A DNA stretch of 64,000 nucleotides from Pedobacter cryoconitis (GCF_014200605.1 NZ_JACHCE010000002.1:363300-427299); one strand, 5' to 3'; counted from the first letter of the stretch, positions 8,010-17,127 are shown. A program made the numbers and translations. The notes: generated from the sequence alone by a model not told the origin.

Positions 8010-9121
8010 TCCTGAACCCGGATCTTTTGGTCTGCAAACTTTAAACGATGCCCGGGAAAGTCCGCGTCTGTTAAAGCGCTCATTTTTTTGAAAGCCGTAT
8101 TTGCGGTATCCAGCGTAAGCCTGTGAACTTTATCCTGCTTAACAGAAATTACATCAGCATAAAGGAAATCTCCTTTTCCATTGATCTTAACCGTTAAAAG
8201 GGGGGCAAAACCATTTGGCCCCTTTAAACTGAACATACCGTAGGTACAGAAATTTCCAAGACTGTAAGCAATAAATTTATTTTTATAAACTTCAACAGCA
8301 CGGGTCACATGAGGGCCCTGGCCCAATACAATATCTGCACCTGCATCTATTACTGCATGGGCAAAAGCATAAACATTTCCCCTGTTTTCTTTATAAAAAA
8401 TCTCATTTGCTCTGGGTACATGTTCAAATCTTGCCCCCTCACCACCACCATGAAAAGATACAATTACAATATCTACTTGTTTTTTAAGGAAAGCTACCAA
8501 TTGTTTTGCACTGTCAACCTGGTTAATTGAAACTGTATTTTCATTAGGTGCAAAAGCGCAGAAACCATATTTCACACTATCCTTTTCAAAAATCGTATAA
8601 GGATGAGAAGTTAAACCAGCATATTTAATCCCAAGTGAATCCAATATTTCAGCACTGCGTTTTCTTCCTTTCCATCCAAAATCCCCAACATGGTTATTCG
8701 CAACACTCAATAAGTTAAAGCCCGCTTCCTTATAAATTCCCGCATAACGCTCCGGCATTCTGAAAGCAAAACAGCTGTTACCTATCGTGTCTTTACATTT
8801 TGTAGATTTTCCTGAGTTGAGAAAGCAACCCTCTAAATTACCAAATACAATGTCGCCCTTTAAAAAAGAAGCTACATTTTTGAAGCTGCCAACTGCATCA
8901 TCGGCAGGAAGATTAGATTTTGAAGGGTAGGCAGAGCCCAGCATGATATCGCCGACTGCAGTAATGGTCAATGTATCTTTCCTGTTTTTTAACGTGGTAT
9001 CCCTTTTTACGGCTGCTTCTGATGTGTTTTCGGCAGCCATATTCACATTTCCTGTACAGCTTAAAAGTATAAGGCTGGTTATTAAAGCAAGCAGAATAAA
9101 GCCCGTTATTTTTAGTTTCAT
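8006..9121 (-). CDS. CapA-family (PGA_cap) lipoprotein
   Basis: This 371-residue protein begins with a lipoprotein signal ending LLSC near residue 22. The rest is a PGA_cap domain related to calcineurin-like phosphatases: AVGDIMLG near residue 56, FGNLEGCF, VANNHVGDFG, and GQGPHVTRAVEVY with AYSLGNF near residues 275-295. Family members include CapA/PgsA of poly-gamma-glutamate capsules, but no pgsB/pgsC-like ligase genes are nearby, so the exact substrate is unknown. It overlaps the small membrane protein gene tail to tail. Confidence 0.88.
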   Translation of the reverse strand: MKLKITGFILLALITSLILLSCTGNVNMAAENTSEAAVKRDTTLKNRKDTLTITAVGDIMLGSAYPSKSNLPADDAVGSFKNVASFLKGDIVFGNLEGCFLNSGKSTKCKDTIGNSCFAFRMPERYAGIYKEAGFNLLSVANNHVGDFGWKGRKRSAEILDSLGIKYAGLTSHPYTIFEKDSVKYGFCAFAPNENTVSINQVDSAKQLVAFLKKQVDIVIVSFHGGGEGARFEHVPRANEIFYKENRGNVYAFAHAVIDAGADIVLGQGPHVTRAVEVYKNKFIAYSLGNFCTYGMFSLKGPNGFAPLLTVKINGKGDFLYADVISVKQDKVHRLTLDTANTAFKKMSALTDADFPGHRLKFADQKIRVQD

Positions 9122-9160
9122 GGAGATTGGTTGTTGTCTTAATACTTATGGCATAAAAAA

Positions 9161-9186
9161 ATCCTTCTAAAAGAATCTAGAAGGAT
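9161..9186 (-). terminator. Terminator of the NlpC/P60 gene
   Basis: ATCCTTCTA pairs with TAGAAGGAT across an 8-base loop; on the minus strand a T-run follows the stem immediately. Confidence 0.8.
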
Positions 9187-9211
9187 TGTATAGCTTTTTT
9201 GACAGAAGATG

Positions 9212-9766
9212 TTATTCCTCTATTAAATCTTTTTTGGCTGATTCTAATATCCGGCCCCCTTTATAGAAAAAGCGCGAATAATAAGGTTCATTCAGATTGC
9301 TGATCACGACTCCTCTTGACGAAGAAGCATGTGCAAAACGGTTGTCACCTAAATAAATTCCTATATGTGTAATTCTTGTACTTCTGATTTTAAAGAAGAC
9401 CAGATCTCCTTCTTTTAGTTCATCTTTAGGTAGTGGGTCTACCATACTGAAGATGTCTCTTGAATTTCTTAACAATGTAGTGTTGAAAACTTTATCGTAG
9501 ATCGCCTTTGTAAACGCAGAACAATCAATTCCTTTCTTAGTATTTCCTCCAAACCGGTAGGGAGTTCCAATCCATTCGTAGATGAATTTGTAGAGCTTCA
9601 CGTTTGAAGTTGCGTCGACCGCGATACCCATAACCTGGGAGAAATATTGGGAAGCTAAGTTGTCAGGATCCTCTAATTTGTTGGTTTCTTTTGTTTTAGT
9701 TTGTGCGTTTAAAGCAGTTACGCTGCACAAAGCAATAAGGGCAGAAAACAAAAATTTTTTTATCAT
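9212..9766 (-). CDS. Secreted NlpC/P60 (C40) cell-wall hydrolase
   Basis: This 184-residue protein has a signal peptide (cleavage after ALNAQ, about residue 22) and a single C40 domain. The catalytic Cys is in KKGIDCSAFT, the His in RITHIGIYLGD and the third polar residue in FAHASSSRG. NlpC/P60 enzymes cleave the gamma-D-Glu-to-diamino-acid bond in peptidoglycan stems. No SH3 or LysM targeting domain is present, so it is a minimal version. It is transcribed alone, with its own terminator at 9161-9186 and a candidate -7 box at 9840-9847. Confidence 0.92.
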   Translation of the reverse strand: MIKKFLFSALIALCSVTALNAQTKTKETNKLEDPDNLASQYFSQVMGIAVDATSNVKLYKFIYEWIGTPYRFGGNTKKGIDCSAFTKAIYDKVFNTTLLRNSRDIFSMVDPLPKDELKEGDLVFFKIRSTRITHIGIYLGDNRFAHASSSRGVVISNLNEPYYSRFFYKGGRILESAKKDLIEE

Positions 9767-9839
9767 GTTACACTGTTAAGTTTGGGTAAAAGGTACTTGC
9801 ACTTAAACGTACACCAGCTAAGGCTTATTGTCAGGTTGT

Positions 9840-9847
9840 CAAAACTA
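9840..9847 (-). promoter_or_regulatory. Candidate -7 box of the NlpC/P60 gene
   Basis: The minus strand reads TAGTTTTG, an exact TAnnTTTG match, 73 bases before the ATG at 9766, giving a leader of roughly 70 bases. Confidence 0.4.
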
Positions 9848-9964
9848 TGTAAATTAGATATGTTATCCAAATGTATTTTGATGAATTGCATGAGTTATTA
9901 ACATTTTACGGTCATTGATCACATCCATTTTACAGTAATGCTTCGATATATTACAATAAAAAAG

Positions 9965-9972
9965 TAGATTTG
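9965..9972 (+). promoter_or_regulatory. -7 box of the pdhA-pdhC operon
   Basis: TAGATTTG matches TAnnTTTG exactly and lies 29 bases before the pdhA ATG, predicting a leader of about 24 bases. Confidence 0.5.
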
Positions 9973-10001
9973 CTCTCATAAATAAAAATCAATAGCCAAA
10001 A

Positions 10002-10997
10002 ATGAGTGCAGTAGAAATTAATAAGGATACCTATCTGAAGTGGTTTGAGTCGATGCTACTAATGCGTAAATTCGAAGAGAAAACTGGTCAACTTTACGGA
10101 CAACAGAAAATCCGTGGTTTTTGTCATTTATACATCGGTCAGGAGGCTGTAGTTGCCGGAGCGATTTCTGCATTGCAACCTGAAGATTCTATGATTACCG
10201 CTTATCGTGATCACGCTCATGCTTTGGCAAAAGGTGTAAGTGCAAATAGTATAATGGCAGAGATGTACGGTAAAGCTACCGGCTGTTCCAAAGGTAAAGG
10301 TGGTTCAATGCACATGTTTAGCAAAGAACATAATTTTTATGGTGGTCACGGAATTGTGGGCGGCCAGATACCATTGGGTGCAGGTATTGCATTTGCTGAA
10401 AAATATAAAGGGACTAAAAACGTAAACGTTTGTTATATGGGTGATGGTGCAGTTCGTCAGGGCGCACTGAATGAAGCCTTCAATATGGCTATGTTATGGA
10501 AACTTCCTGTAATCTTTGTTTGTGAGAACAATGGTTATGCAATGGGAACTTCTGTAGAACGTACAACGAATATGTTAGATCTATATAAAATCGGTTTAGG
10601 ATTTGATATGCCATGTGCTCCTGTTGACGGAATGGATCCTGTTGCTGTTCACAATGCAATGGACGAAGCTGCTCAGCGTGCACGTAATGGTGAAGGACCA
10701 ACTTTCTTAGAAATGAGAACTTACCGTTACCGTGGACATTCCATGTCTGACCCGGCAAAATATCGTACTAAAGACGAATTAGAAGAATATAAAGCTAAAG
10801 ATCCTATTGAATCAGTAAGAGAAACTATTCTTAAAGAAAAGTATGCTGATCAGGCATGGATCGAAGAAATTGAAGTTAAAGTGAAACAGATCGTGGATGA
10901 ATCTGTGAAATTTGCTGAAGAGTCACCATGGCCGGAAGCATCAGAATTATATACTGATGTTTATGTTCAACAAGACTATCCATATATCCAAGATTAA
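10002..10997 (+). CDS. pdhA: Pyruvate dehydrogenase E1 component, alpha subunit
   Basis: This 331-residue protein is the alpha subunit of the heterotetrameric (alpha2beta2) E1, which decarboxylates pyruvate with thiamine diphosphate and passes the acetyl group to lipoyl-E2. The TPP/Mg motif runs from GDGAVRQGALNEA (about residue 147) to CENNGYAMGTS (about residue 175). YRYRGHSMSDPAKYR is the phosphorylation-loop region conserved in this family. The E2 gene follows after 32 bases. The E1 beta subunit, which completes the active site, is not between them nor elsewhere in the window. Confidence 0.96.
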   Translation: MSAVEINKDTYLKWFESMLLMRKFEEKTGQLYGQQKIRGFCHLYIGQEAVVAGAISALQPEDSMITAYRDHAHALAKGVSANSIMAEMYGKATGCSKGKGGSMHMFSKEHNFYGGHGIVGGQIPLGAGIAFAEKYKGTKNVNVCYMGDGAVRQGALNEAFNMAMLWKLPVIFVCENNGYAMGTSVERTTNMLDLYKIGLGFDMPCAPVDGMDPVAVHNAMDEAAQRARNGEGPTFLEMRTYRYRGHSMSDPAKYRTKDELEEYKAKDPIESVRETILKEKYADQAWIEEIEVKVKQIVDESVKFAEESPWPEASELYTDVYVQQDYPYIQD

Positions 10998-11029
10998 TTT
11001 TACAACCTATTTTCAATTGATATTATAGA

Positions 11030-12676
11030 ATGGCTGAAGTAGTTAAGATGCCCAAAATGAGCGACACCATGACCGAAGGGGTAATGGCGAAGTGGCATAA
11101 AAAAGTTGGCGATAAAGTTAAAAGTGGAGATGTTCTGGCAGAAGTAGAAACCGATAAGGCGACTATGGATCTGGAGTCCTACTGGGATGGCACCATCCTT
11201 TTCATTGGTGTAGAAGAAGGTAAAGCTGTTCCTGTTGATGCTGTAATTGCAGTTATTGGTAAAGAAGGCGAAGATTATAAAGCTGCCCTTGATGCAGAAG
11301 GTGCTGCTGCACCAGCAAAAGAGGAAAAAGCTGCTGAAACAAAACCTGCTGAAGAAGCTCCTAAAGCTGAATCAAAAGGAGCTGCGGTAACTGATGCTGA
11401 CCTTGAAAAACAAGGTGTGACAGTAGTACGTATGCCTTTGTTAAGCGATACAATGACTGAAGGCGTAATTGCTGAATGGCATAAAAAAGTAGGTGATAAA
11501 ATTAAAAATGATGATATCCTTGCTGATGTAGAAACCGATAAGGCAACTATGGAAGTAATGGGTTATGCAGATGGAACTTTATTACATATTGGGGTAGAAA
11601 AAGGCGCTGCTGCTAAAGTAAATGGTATTATCGCAATAGTAGGTCCTGAAGGATTTGATATCAGCGGTATCTTAAACCAGGGTGATGCTCCGGCAAAACC
11701 TGCTGCGGACAAAGCTGATGCTCCTGTTAAAGAAGCTGCTGCTGCTCCTGCAGAAGCACACGAAGAAACACATACTGCTGATGGTTCACGCCTGAAAGCA
11801 TCTCCTTTAGCCAAAAGAATTGCAAAAGAAAAAGGTATAGACCTTGCACAGGTTGCAGGTAGTGCTGATGGTGGCCGTATCATTAAAAAAGATATCGAAA
11901 ACTTTAAGCCTGCTGCGGCAAAAGGTACTGAAGCTGCTTCAGCACCTGCTTCTGCTGAGAAATCAGCACCAGCTCTTGCACAATATATCGGAGAAGAAAA
12001 ATATACAGAGAAACCAGTTTCTCAAATGCGTAAAGTAATCGCGAAAAGATTATCAGAAAGCTTGTTCACTGCACCGCACTTCTATCTTACGATGAGTATT
12101 GATATGGATGCTGCTATGGATGCACGTGTGAAGATGAATGAATTCTCTCCGGTTAAATTATCATTCAATGATTTAGTAATTAAAGCGGTTGCTGTTGCCT
12201 TAAAACAACATCCAAACGTAAACTCTTCATGGTTAGGTGATAAAATCCGTTACAATGAGCATGTTAACATTGGTGTAGCAATTGCAGTTGAAGACGGATT
12301 ATTGGTTCCTGTAGTACGTTTTGCTGATGGAAAACCATTATCCCGTATCTCAGCTGAGGTTAAAGATTTCGCACAGCGTGCAAAAGCTAAAAAACTTCAG
12401 CCTTCTGACTGGGAAGGTTCAACTTTCACCGTATCTAACTTAGGTATGTTCGGTATTGATGAATTTACAGCTATTATTAATACGCCTGATTCTTGTATCC
12501 TTGCAGTTGGCGGGATTTCGCAGGTACCAGTAGTTAAAAATGGTGCTGTTGTTCCAGGAAATGTAATGAAAGTTACTTTAAGCTGTGATCACCGTACGGT
12601 TGATGGCGCTACAGGTGCTGCCTTCCTTCAAACATTCAAAGCATTATTAGAAGAACCAGTAAGATTATTGGTTTAA
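11030..12676 (+). CDS. pdhC: Pyruvate dehydrogenase E2 (dihydrolipoamide acetyltransferase)
   Basis: This 548-residue protein has two lipoyl domains (about residues 1-78 and 130-208) with ETDKATMDLES and ETDKATMEVMG motifs; the modified lysines are about K43 and K170. Ala/Pro/Glu-rich linkers join them to a peripheral subunit-binding domain near 254-290 (SPLAKRIAKEKGID) and to the catalytic acyltransferase domain ending with SCDHRTVDGATGAAF near residue 520. It transfers acetyl groups to CoA. It forms an operon with pdhA and is followed by a terminator. Confidence 0.96.
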   Translation: MAEVVKMPKMSDTMTEGVMAKWHKKVGDKVKSGDVLAEVETDKATMDLESYWDGTILFIGVEEGKAVPVDAVIAVIGKEGEDYKAALDAEGAAAPAKEEKAAETKPAEEAPKAESKGAAVTDADLEKQGVTVVRMPLLSDTMTEGVIAEWHKKVGDKIKNDDILADVETDKATMEVMGYADGTLLHIGVEKGAAAKVNGIIAIVGPEGFDISGILNQGDAPAKPAADKADAPVKEAAAAPAEAHEETHTADGSRLKASPLAKRIAKEKGIDLAQVAGSADGGRIIKKDIENFKPAAAKGTEAASAPASAEKSAPALAQYIGEEKYTEKPVSQMRKVIAKRLSESLFTAPHFYLTMSIDMDAAMDARVKMNEFSPVKLSFNDLVIKAVAVALKQHPNVNSSWLGDKIRYNEHVNIGVAIAVEDGLLVPVVRFADGKPLSRISAEVKDFAQRAKAKKLQPSDWEGSTFTVSNLGMFGIDEFTAIINTPDSCILAVGGISQVPVVKNGAVVPGNVMKVTLSCDHRTVDGATGAAFLQTFKALLEEPVRLLV

Positions 12677-12693
12677 TCCTATTGAAATATTTA

Positions 12694-12718
12694 AAAAGCT
12701 GCTCCGGCAGCTTTTTTT
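12694..12718 (+). terminator. Terminator of the pdhA-pdhC operon
   Basis: AAAAGCTGC and GCAGCTTTT form a stem around TCCG followed by a T-run; it ends 40 bases before the hisS ATG. Confidence 0.88.
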
Positions 12719-12744
12719 ATGCCCTTTAGTTTTTGTACTTTTTG

Positions 12745-12752
12745 TACTTTTG
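12745..12752 (+). promoter_or_regulatory. -7 promoter box directly before hisS
   Basis: TACTTTTG matches TAnnTTTG exactly and ends 6 bases before the hisS ATG at 12758, implying a leaderless or nearly leaderless transcript. TTTGTACTT is repeated in tandem just upstream. Confidence 0.6.
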
Positions 12753-12757
12753 CCCCC

Positions 12758-14158
12758 ATGTCAAACATTAAACCGTCTTTAGCAAAAGGAACCCGTGATT
12801 TTTCACCTCAGGAAATGGTGAAACGTAATTACATATTCGATACCATTAAAAAGGTATTTAAGAAATATGGTTATGCTGAAATACAGACACCTGCGATGGA
12901 AAATCTCTCTACGCTGACAGGTAAATACGGGGATGAAGGTGATAAACTGATTTTTAAGATCCTGAATTCGGGAGATTACCTTTCTAAAGCTAATGCAGCT
13001 CATTTAAGCGCATTAAATTCCAATGCATTGATTTCCTCTATCAGTGAGAAAGCATTACGTTACGATCTGACAGTGCCCTTTGCACGTTATGTAGTGATGC
13101 ATCAGAACGATATTTCTCTTCCATTCAAGCGTTTCCAGATCCAGCCGGTATGGAGAGCTGACAGGCCGCAAAAAGGACGTTACCGTGAATTCTATCAATG
13201 TGATGTAGACGTGGTAGGTTCAGAAAGCTTATTGAATGAAGCAGAGTTTGTGCTGATTTATCAGGAAGCCCTTTGTAATTTAGGAATGACTGATTTTACC
13301 ATTAAGCTAAATAATCGTAAAATTCTTTCTGGAATTGCTGAAATCATTGGCAAACCAGAATTGATTATCGATATGACAGTAGCAATTGATAAACTGGATA
13401 AGATCGGTTTTGAAGGGGTGACCAAAGAGTTATTGGAAAGAGGGTTTACTGAAGATGATATTACAAGATTAAAGCCAGTTATTCTGTTAGAAGGTACTAA
13501 TGCGGAGAAATTAGACAGGTTAAAAGAAGTTTTAGCAAGTTCTGAAGTTGGATTGAAAGGAATAGCAGAAATTGAAACTGTATTCACCTACGTGCATGGA
13601 CTATTAAAAAACAGCGAGCTGAGACAACCGGATCTTGAACTGGATATTACTTTAGCCCGTGGTCTGAATTACTATACAGGTTGCATATTTGAAGTAAAAA
13701 CAAATGAAGCAGCTATGGGAAGTATTTGCGGAGGTGGCCGGTATGACGACCTGACCGGAATGTTTGGATTAAAAGGACTGACAGGTGTTGGGATTTCTTT
13801 TGGGGCAGACCGTATTTATGACGTTTTACAGGAATTAAACCTGTTCCCTGAATCGGCAGCTGCCGGTACAAAAGTACTGATCAGCAATTTTGATACAGAA
13901 TCTGAACTTTATGCTTTGCCCTTATTACAGCAATTAAGGGATGCAGATATAGCAACTGAACTTTATCCCTCAGCAGCGAAACTTAAAAAACAAATGAGTT
14001 ATGCTGATGCTAAATCTATTCCTTATGTAATCCTGATAGGAAGTGATGAATTGCAGAGCGGTATATTAACTTTCAAAAATATGCATACTGGCGAACAGCA
14101 GAAAATCACAGCTGACGCTATTGTAGAAATACTTAAAGCAGAAATATTAGCCAGTTAA
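12758..14158 (+). CDS. hisS: Histidyl-tRNA synthetase
   Basis: This 466-residue class II synthetase charges tRNA-His. It shows GTRDFSPQEM at the N-terminus, motif 2 as FQIQPVWRADRPQKGRYREF with YQCDVDVVG, the histidine-specific RGLNYYTGCIFEV, GGGRYDD and the C-terminal anticodon-binding domain from about residue 370. The frame extends 13 codons upstream to an ATG at 12719, but that part overlaps the preceding terminator and the -7 box, so 12758 is the start. The stop codon lies at the centre of a perfect 32-bp palindrome shared with the convergent hydrolase gene. Confidence 0.96.
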   Translation: MSNIKPSLAKGTRDFSPQEMVKRNYIFDTIKKVFKKYGYAEIQTPAMENLSTLTGKYGDEGDKLIFKILNSGDYLSKANAAHLSALNSNALISSISEKALRYDLTVPFARYVVMHQNDISLPFKRFQIQPVWRADRPQKGRYREFYQCDVDVVGSESLLNEAEFVLIYQEALCNLGMTDFTIKLNNRKILSGIAEIIGKPELIIDMTVAIDKLDKIGFEGVTKELLERGFTEDDITRLKPVILLEGTNAEKLDRLKEVLASSEVGLKGIAEIETVFTYVHGLLKNSELRQPDLELDITLARGLNYYTGCIFEVKTNEAAMGSICGGGRYDDLTGMFGLKGLTGVGISFGADRIYDVLQELNLFPESAAAGTKVLISNFDTESELYALPLLQQLRDADIATELYPSAAKLKKQMSYADAKSIPYVILIGSDELQSGILTFKNMHTGEQQKITADAIVEILKAEILAS

Positions 14159-14172
14159 CTGGCTAATATTTC
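14141..14172. terminator. Perfect 32-bp palindrome across both convergent stop codons
   Basis: The 16-base arms GAAATATTAGCCAGTT and its exact complement meet at 14156/14157 with no unpaired base. The arms encode the last residues EILAS plus stop in both hisS and the opposing dienelactone hydrolase gene. It can fold as a hairpin in either transcript and is probably a shared terminator, though no long T-run follows. Confidence 0.75.
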
Positions 14173-14925
14173 ATCGAAGAACAATAACAGGTGTTTCCAT
14201 GATCTTTTGGCTGCAAGTTCATTATAGGCCGCGCCTTTTGAATTGTCATTGCCAGCCTCACGGTCAGTAAACGCATGTACAGCGTTTGCATATTCAATCA
14301 TTTGCCAGTCTGCTTTAGCTGTCCTCATTTCCTGTTGAAAGCCTAAAACCTGTTCTGCAGTCATAGACGGGTCATCGGCGCCATGCAATACCAGTACTTT
14401 TGTATGAATAGGATTCACTGGTCTTTCTCCTGCATACTGTGCAAGGCCGCCATGAATAGACACTACACCTTTGACGGGGAAGCCTGCTCTCGCAGCTTCC
14501 AATGCGCCTGTACCTCCAAAGCAATAACCAATCACTATGATTCTTGAAGGATCAGCGCCAGCTTTAATCAGCTGATCCATAGCCAGCTTTATTCTTTGCT
14601 GATATTTAGTAACGTTCTTTTTGTAATGACCGGATTGCTGACCGGCCTCTTTGGTGTCTTTTGGATAATTACCTTCTCCGTAAATATCAGCGATAAAAGC
14701 ATAATAACCCTGCTGTGCTAACCTGACTGCAGCTTCTTTTGAATTATTGTCTATTCCTTTCCATGCCGGAAGGATCAGTATCCCTGCTTTTTTCTGTGTG
14801 TTTTTTGCTGGTGTGATTACCAGACCTGTTAATTTTTGCGTACCATCCTGGTAAGGAACAGGTTTTAGCTGTGCAAAAGTGCTGGATGCGATAAGTGTCA
14901 TAAGGATTGTAAGAACTGGTTTCAT
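14155..14925 (-). CDS. Secreted dienelactone hydrolase family protein
   Basis: This 256-residue alpha/beta hydrolase begins with a signal peptide (about residues 1-18, ending SSTFAQ). The nucleophile is the Cys in VIGYCFGGTGAL, as in dienelactone hydrolase; Asp is in LHGADDPS and His in NAVHAFTDREAG. The true substrate is not known: many exported members are not chlorocatechol enzymes. It overlaps hisS by 4 bases at the stop codons and is transcribed toward it. Confidence 0.88.
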   Translation of the reverse strand: MKPVLTILMTLIASSTFAQLKPVPYQDGTQKLTGLVITPAKNTQKKAGILILPAWKGIDNNSKEAAVRLAQQGYYAFIADIYGEGNYPKDTKEAGQQSGHYKKNVTKYQQRIKLAMDQLIKAGADPSRIIVIGYCFGGTGALEAARAGFPVKGVVSIHGGLAQYAGERPVNPIHTKVLVLHGADDPSMTAEQVLGFQQEMRTAKADWQMIEYANAVHAFTDREAGNDNSKGAAYNELAAKRSWKHLLLFFDEILAS

Positions 14926-15004
14926 CTATCTATTTATTTAATTGTGTCGGGTTCATAAAGGTCTTTTTTAATAATAAAAACAGGCCTGGAATGTTTAATC
15001 CTAA

Positions 15005-15475
15005 TTAAGTATTAGCTGCCATAAATAAACGCAGGTTTTCTGCTGCACGTTTACGGATTTTGTTTTTCAGGAAGTCTGTCCAGCCTAACAATATCCCTGG
15101 TAATCCCAATGCCTGGCTGGACCATTTATAAAAACTAAAGCTATCCTCATGTTTCACGATTTTGCCGTTTTCAAAAACGAAAGAAGCTTTGATTTTGTTT
15201 ACCACTTTTTTTCCGGTTGCTGAAAATGTATAATGAGCTACCCATTCTGCAGTACCTGTATTCTCATCGGCCTGCACATGATTATACTCCAAACGCAGAT
15301 CTTTGCCGCTTTTAATGAGCATTTCCCACATGCTGCGTACCTGTGTGGCATTTAGATTTCTAAATGCCTCATCATTGAAAGTAGCATGATCTGCATAACA
15401 TTCCTGCATTCCTTTAAAGTCCTTGTTCTTAAAACAAGTGTAAAAATGATGAATAAGCTCTTCGTTAGTTTTCAT
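15005..15475 (-). CDS. SnoaL/NTF2-like fold protein
   Basis: This 156-residue protein has the small NTF2/SnoaL fold: an N-terminal helix ELIHHFYTCFKNKDFKGMQE, the CYADHATFND turn, and alternating strands (TAEWVAHYTFSATGKKV, KASFVFENGKIVKHEDSFSF). Such proteins are small-molecule-binding or isomerase-like, and no specific activity can be assigned. A C-terminal tail (about residues 120-156) rich in Lys and Arg extends beyond the fold. It stands alone between the hydrolase and the tetR operon. Confidence 0.82.
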   Translation of the reverse strand: MKTNEELIHHFYTCFKNKDFKGMQECYADHATFNDEAFRNLNATQVRSMWEMLIKSGKDLRLEYNHVQADENTGTAEWVAHYTFSATGKKVVNKIKASFVFENGKIVKHEDSFSFYKWSSQALGLPGILLGWTDFLKNKIRKRAAENLRLFMAANT

Positions 15476-15651
15476 TACACTAATATATGTATAATTCTAT
15501 GGTACTAAATATGCTGATTACCAGTATATTCTTAGATTAAGATCTAACAACGCTGATTTGAGAGAAAACATGTTAAGATGTTTAAAAAAAATTATTATTG
15601 CATTGAAACCTTTTGAGTTCATTTACGTCTTATATACAAGTTTTTAGGTTA

Positions 15652-15684
15652 ACAGAGGTATAGTTGTGGCGACTATACCTCTGT
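15652..15684. other. 13-bp hairpin overlapping the stop of the SDR/DUF2867 gene
   Basis: ACAGAGGTATAGT pairs perfectly with ACTATACCTCTGT around TGTGGCG. The right arm contains the last codons and stop of the minus-strand gene ending at 15673. The only T-run is on the plus-strand side, so terminator function for the minus-strand operon is uncertain. Confidence 0.55.
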
Positions 15685-17127
15685 CTTTTTAACATAGGCA
15701 GTAAGCTGTCTGGCCATGCCTTTAAACAGAAAAAAGTGAAAAGGGTACATGGAATACCAGTAAATTCTTCCCCATAAGCCCGAAGGCCTGAATGTTGCAA
15801 TCTGCGATAGAAAAGACTGTCCGTGAAAGCTGATCACTTTGAATTCAAGCCATGCTTCTCCGGGAACTTTCATTTCCGCATAAAGCAGTAATCTGGAGTT
15901 TTGCTGATCAGCAAGGAGTACCCGCCAGAAGTCAATCACATCACCCGCATGAATAGAAGTATTGCTTGTACGTCCTCTTCTGGTACCCACTCCGCCAAAT
16001 AATTTATCTATAAAGCCTCTTAAATTCCATAACCAGTCTGCATAATACCAGCCTCTGGTGCCACCAATGCTCCAGATGTTTTCAAAGACCTCTTCTGGTT
16101 GTCGTTCAAAGGGCATTTTAACTTTATATTCTAATGTCCCATTTTGTGGTACTTTGATCTGATCCATAAATGACGTGTCCAGATATCCCCTGTTTAATGC
16201 ATCTTTCCAGCTGGAAACAATAGAATGCTGTTCAATCTTTTCAAAAGCCAGCTTTAAAGCCTTTTTATAGGTGAAGCATGTTCTGGGCACAACCTCTTTA
16301 ATCAGGTTATTTTTACAGATTACTTCATTTTTCATGCTGTCAACCAGGCTTCTCGCTAATGAATAGGGAACAGCGGTGACCAGATAGAGCCATAAGGAGG
16401 ATAGTCTGGGTGTAAGTACAGGAACTGTTAATATCCAGCGTTTCAACCCTCTGGAAACAGCATACTGGAGAATCATTTCTTTATAAGTCAGAATATCCGG
16501 ACCCCCGATATCAAAAATCTGGTTTAGTGCTTTCTCATTCATTAATACCCCAGTCAGATAACCCAGTACGTCTCGTATTGCAATAGGCTGGCATTTTGTA
16601 TTCACCCATTTAGGCGCTACCATAACTGGTAATTTTTCTGCCAGGTCACGTATGATTTCAAAAGAAGCACTTCCTGAACCGATAATTATGGCGGCCCGTA
16701 AAATTGTGAAAGCAATTCCAGACTTTTTCAATTCCTCTTCTACGGTAAGCCTTGAAGTCAGGTGTACAGAAAGGTGGTCGTCATTTGCAATACCTGTCAG
16801 GTAAATCAGCTGCCGGCAGGTTGTTTTTTGTATGGCCTTAACAAAGTGCATAGCAGATTCAAATTCCTGTTCAGCAAACTTTGAACCTCCTGAGGACATA
16901 GAATGTACCAGATAATAAACAGCATCAATATCTGCAGGAATACTTTTCAATGTTTCTGGTTGGAGTAGATCGGCAGTAATGATCCTGACCTGATGATCAA
17001 AATCAGATTCTTCAGCAAACCGGCGTTTATCACGGACCATACAGACCACCTCATGCCCCTGTTCTAATAATACAGGTAATAATCTGGTTCCTATATAGCC
17101 GTTTGCACCGGTCAGCAGGATTTTCAT
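15673..17127 (-). CDS. SDR-type NAD(P)-binding protein with C-terminal DUF2867
   Basis: This 484-residue protein has an extended-SDR Rossmann domain starting ILLTGANGYIGTRLLP, with YYLVHSM and ILRAAIIIGSGSASFE motifs, and from about residue 330 a DUF2867-type domain (EVFENIWSIGGTRGWYY). Family members are annotated as NAD-dependent epimerases of the YbjT group, but no substrate is established. It starts within the stop of the ABC1 kinase gene (ATGA overlap at 17124-17127), so translation is coupled. Confidence 0.88.
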   Translation of the reverse strand: MKILLTGANGYIGTRLLPVLLEQGHEVVCMVRDKRRFAEESDFDHQVRIITADLLQPETLKSIPADIDAVYYLVHSMSSGGSKFAEQEFESAMHFVKAIQKTTCRQLIYLTGIANDDHLSVHLTSRLTVEEELKKSGIAFTILRAAIIIGSGSASFEIIRDLAEKLPVMVAPKWVNTKCQPIAIRDVLGYLTGVLMNEKALNQIFDIGGPDILTYKEMILQYAVSRGLKRWILTVPVLTPRLSSLWLYLVTAVPYSLARSLVDSMKNEVICKNNLIKEVVPRTCFTYKKALKLAFEKIEQHSIVSSWKDALNRGYLDTSFMDQIKVPQNGTLEYKVKMPFERQPEEVFENIWSIGGTRGWYYADWLWNLRGFIDKLFGGVGTRRGRTSNTSIHAGDVIDFWRVLLADQQNSRLLLYAEMKVPGEAWLEFKVISFHGQSFLSQIATFRPSGLWGRIYWYSMYPFHFFLFKGMARQLTAYVKKTEV

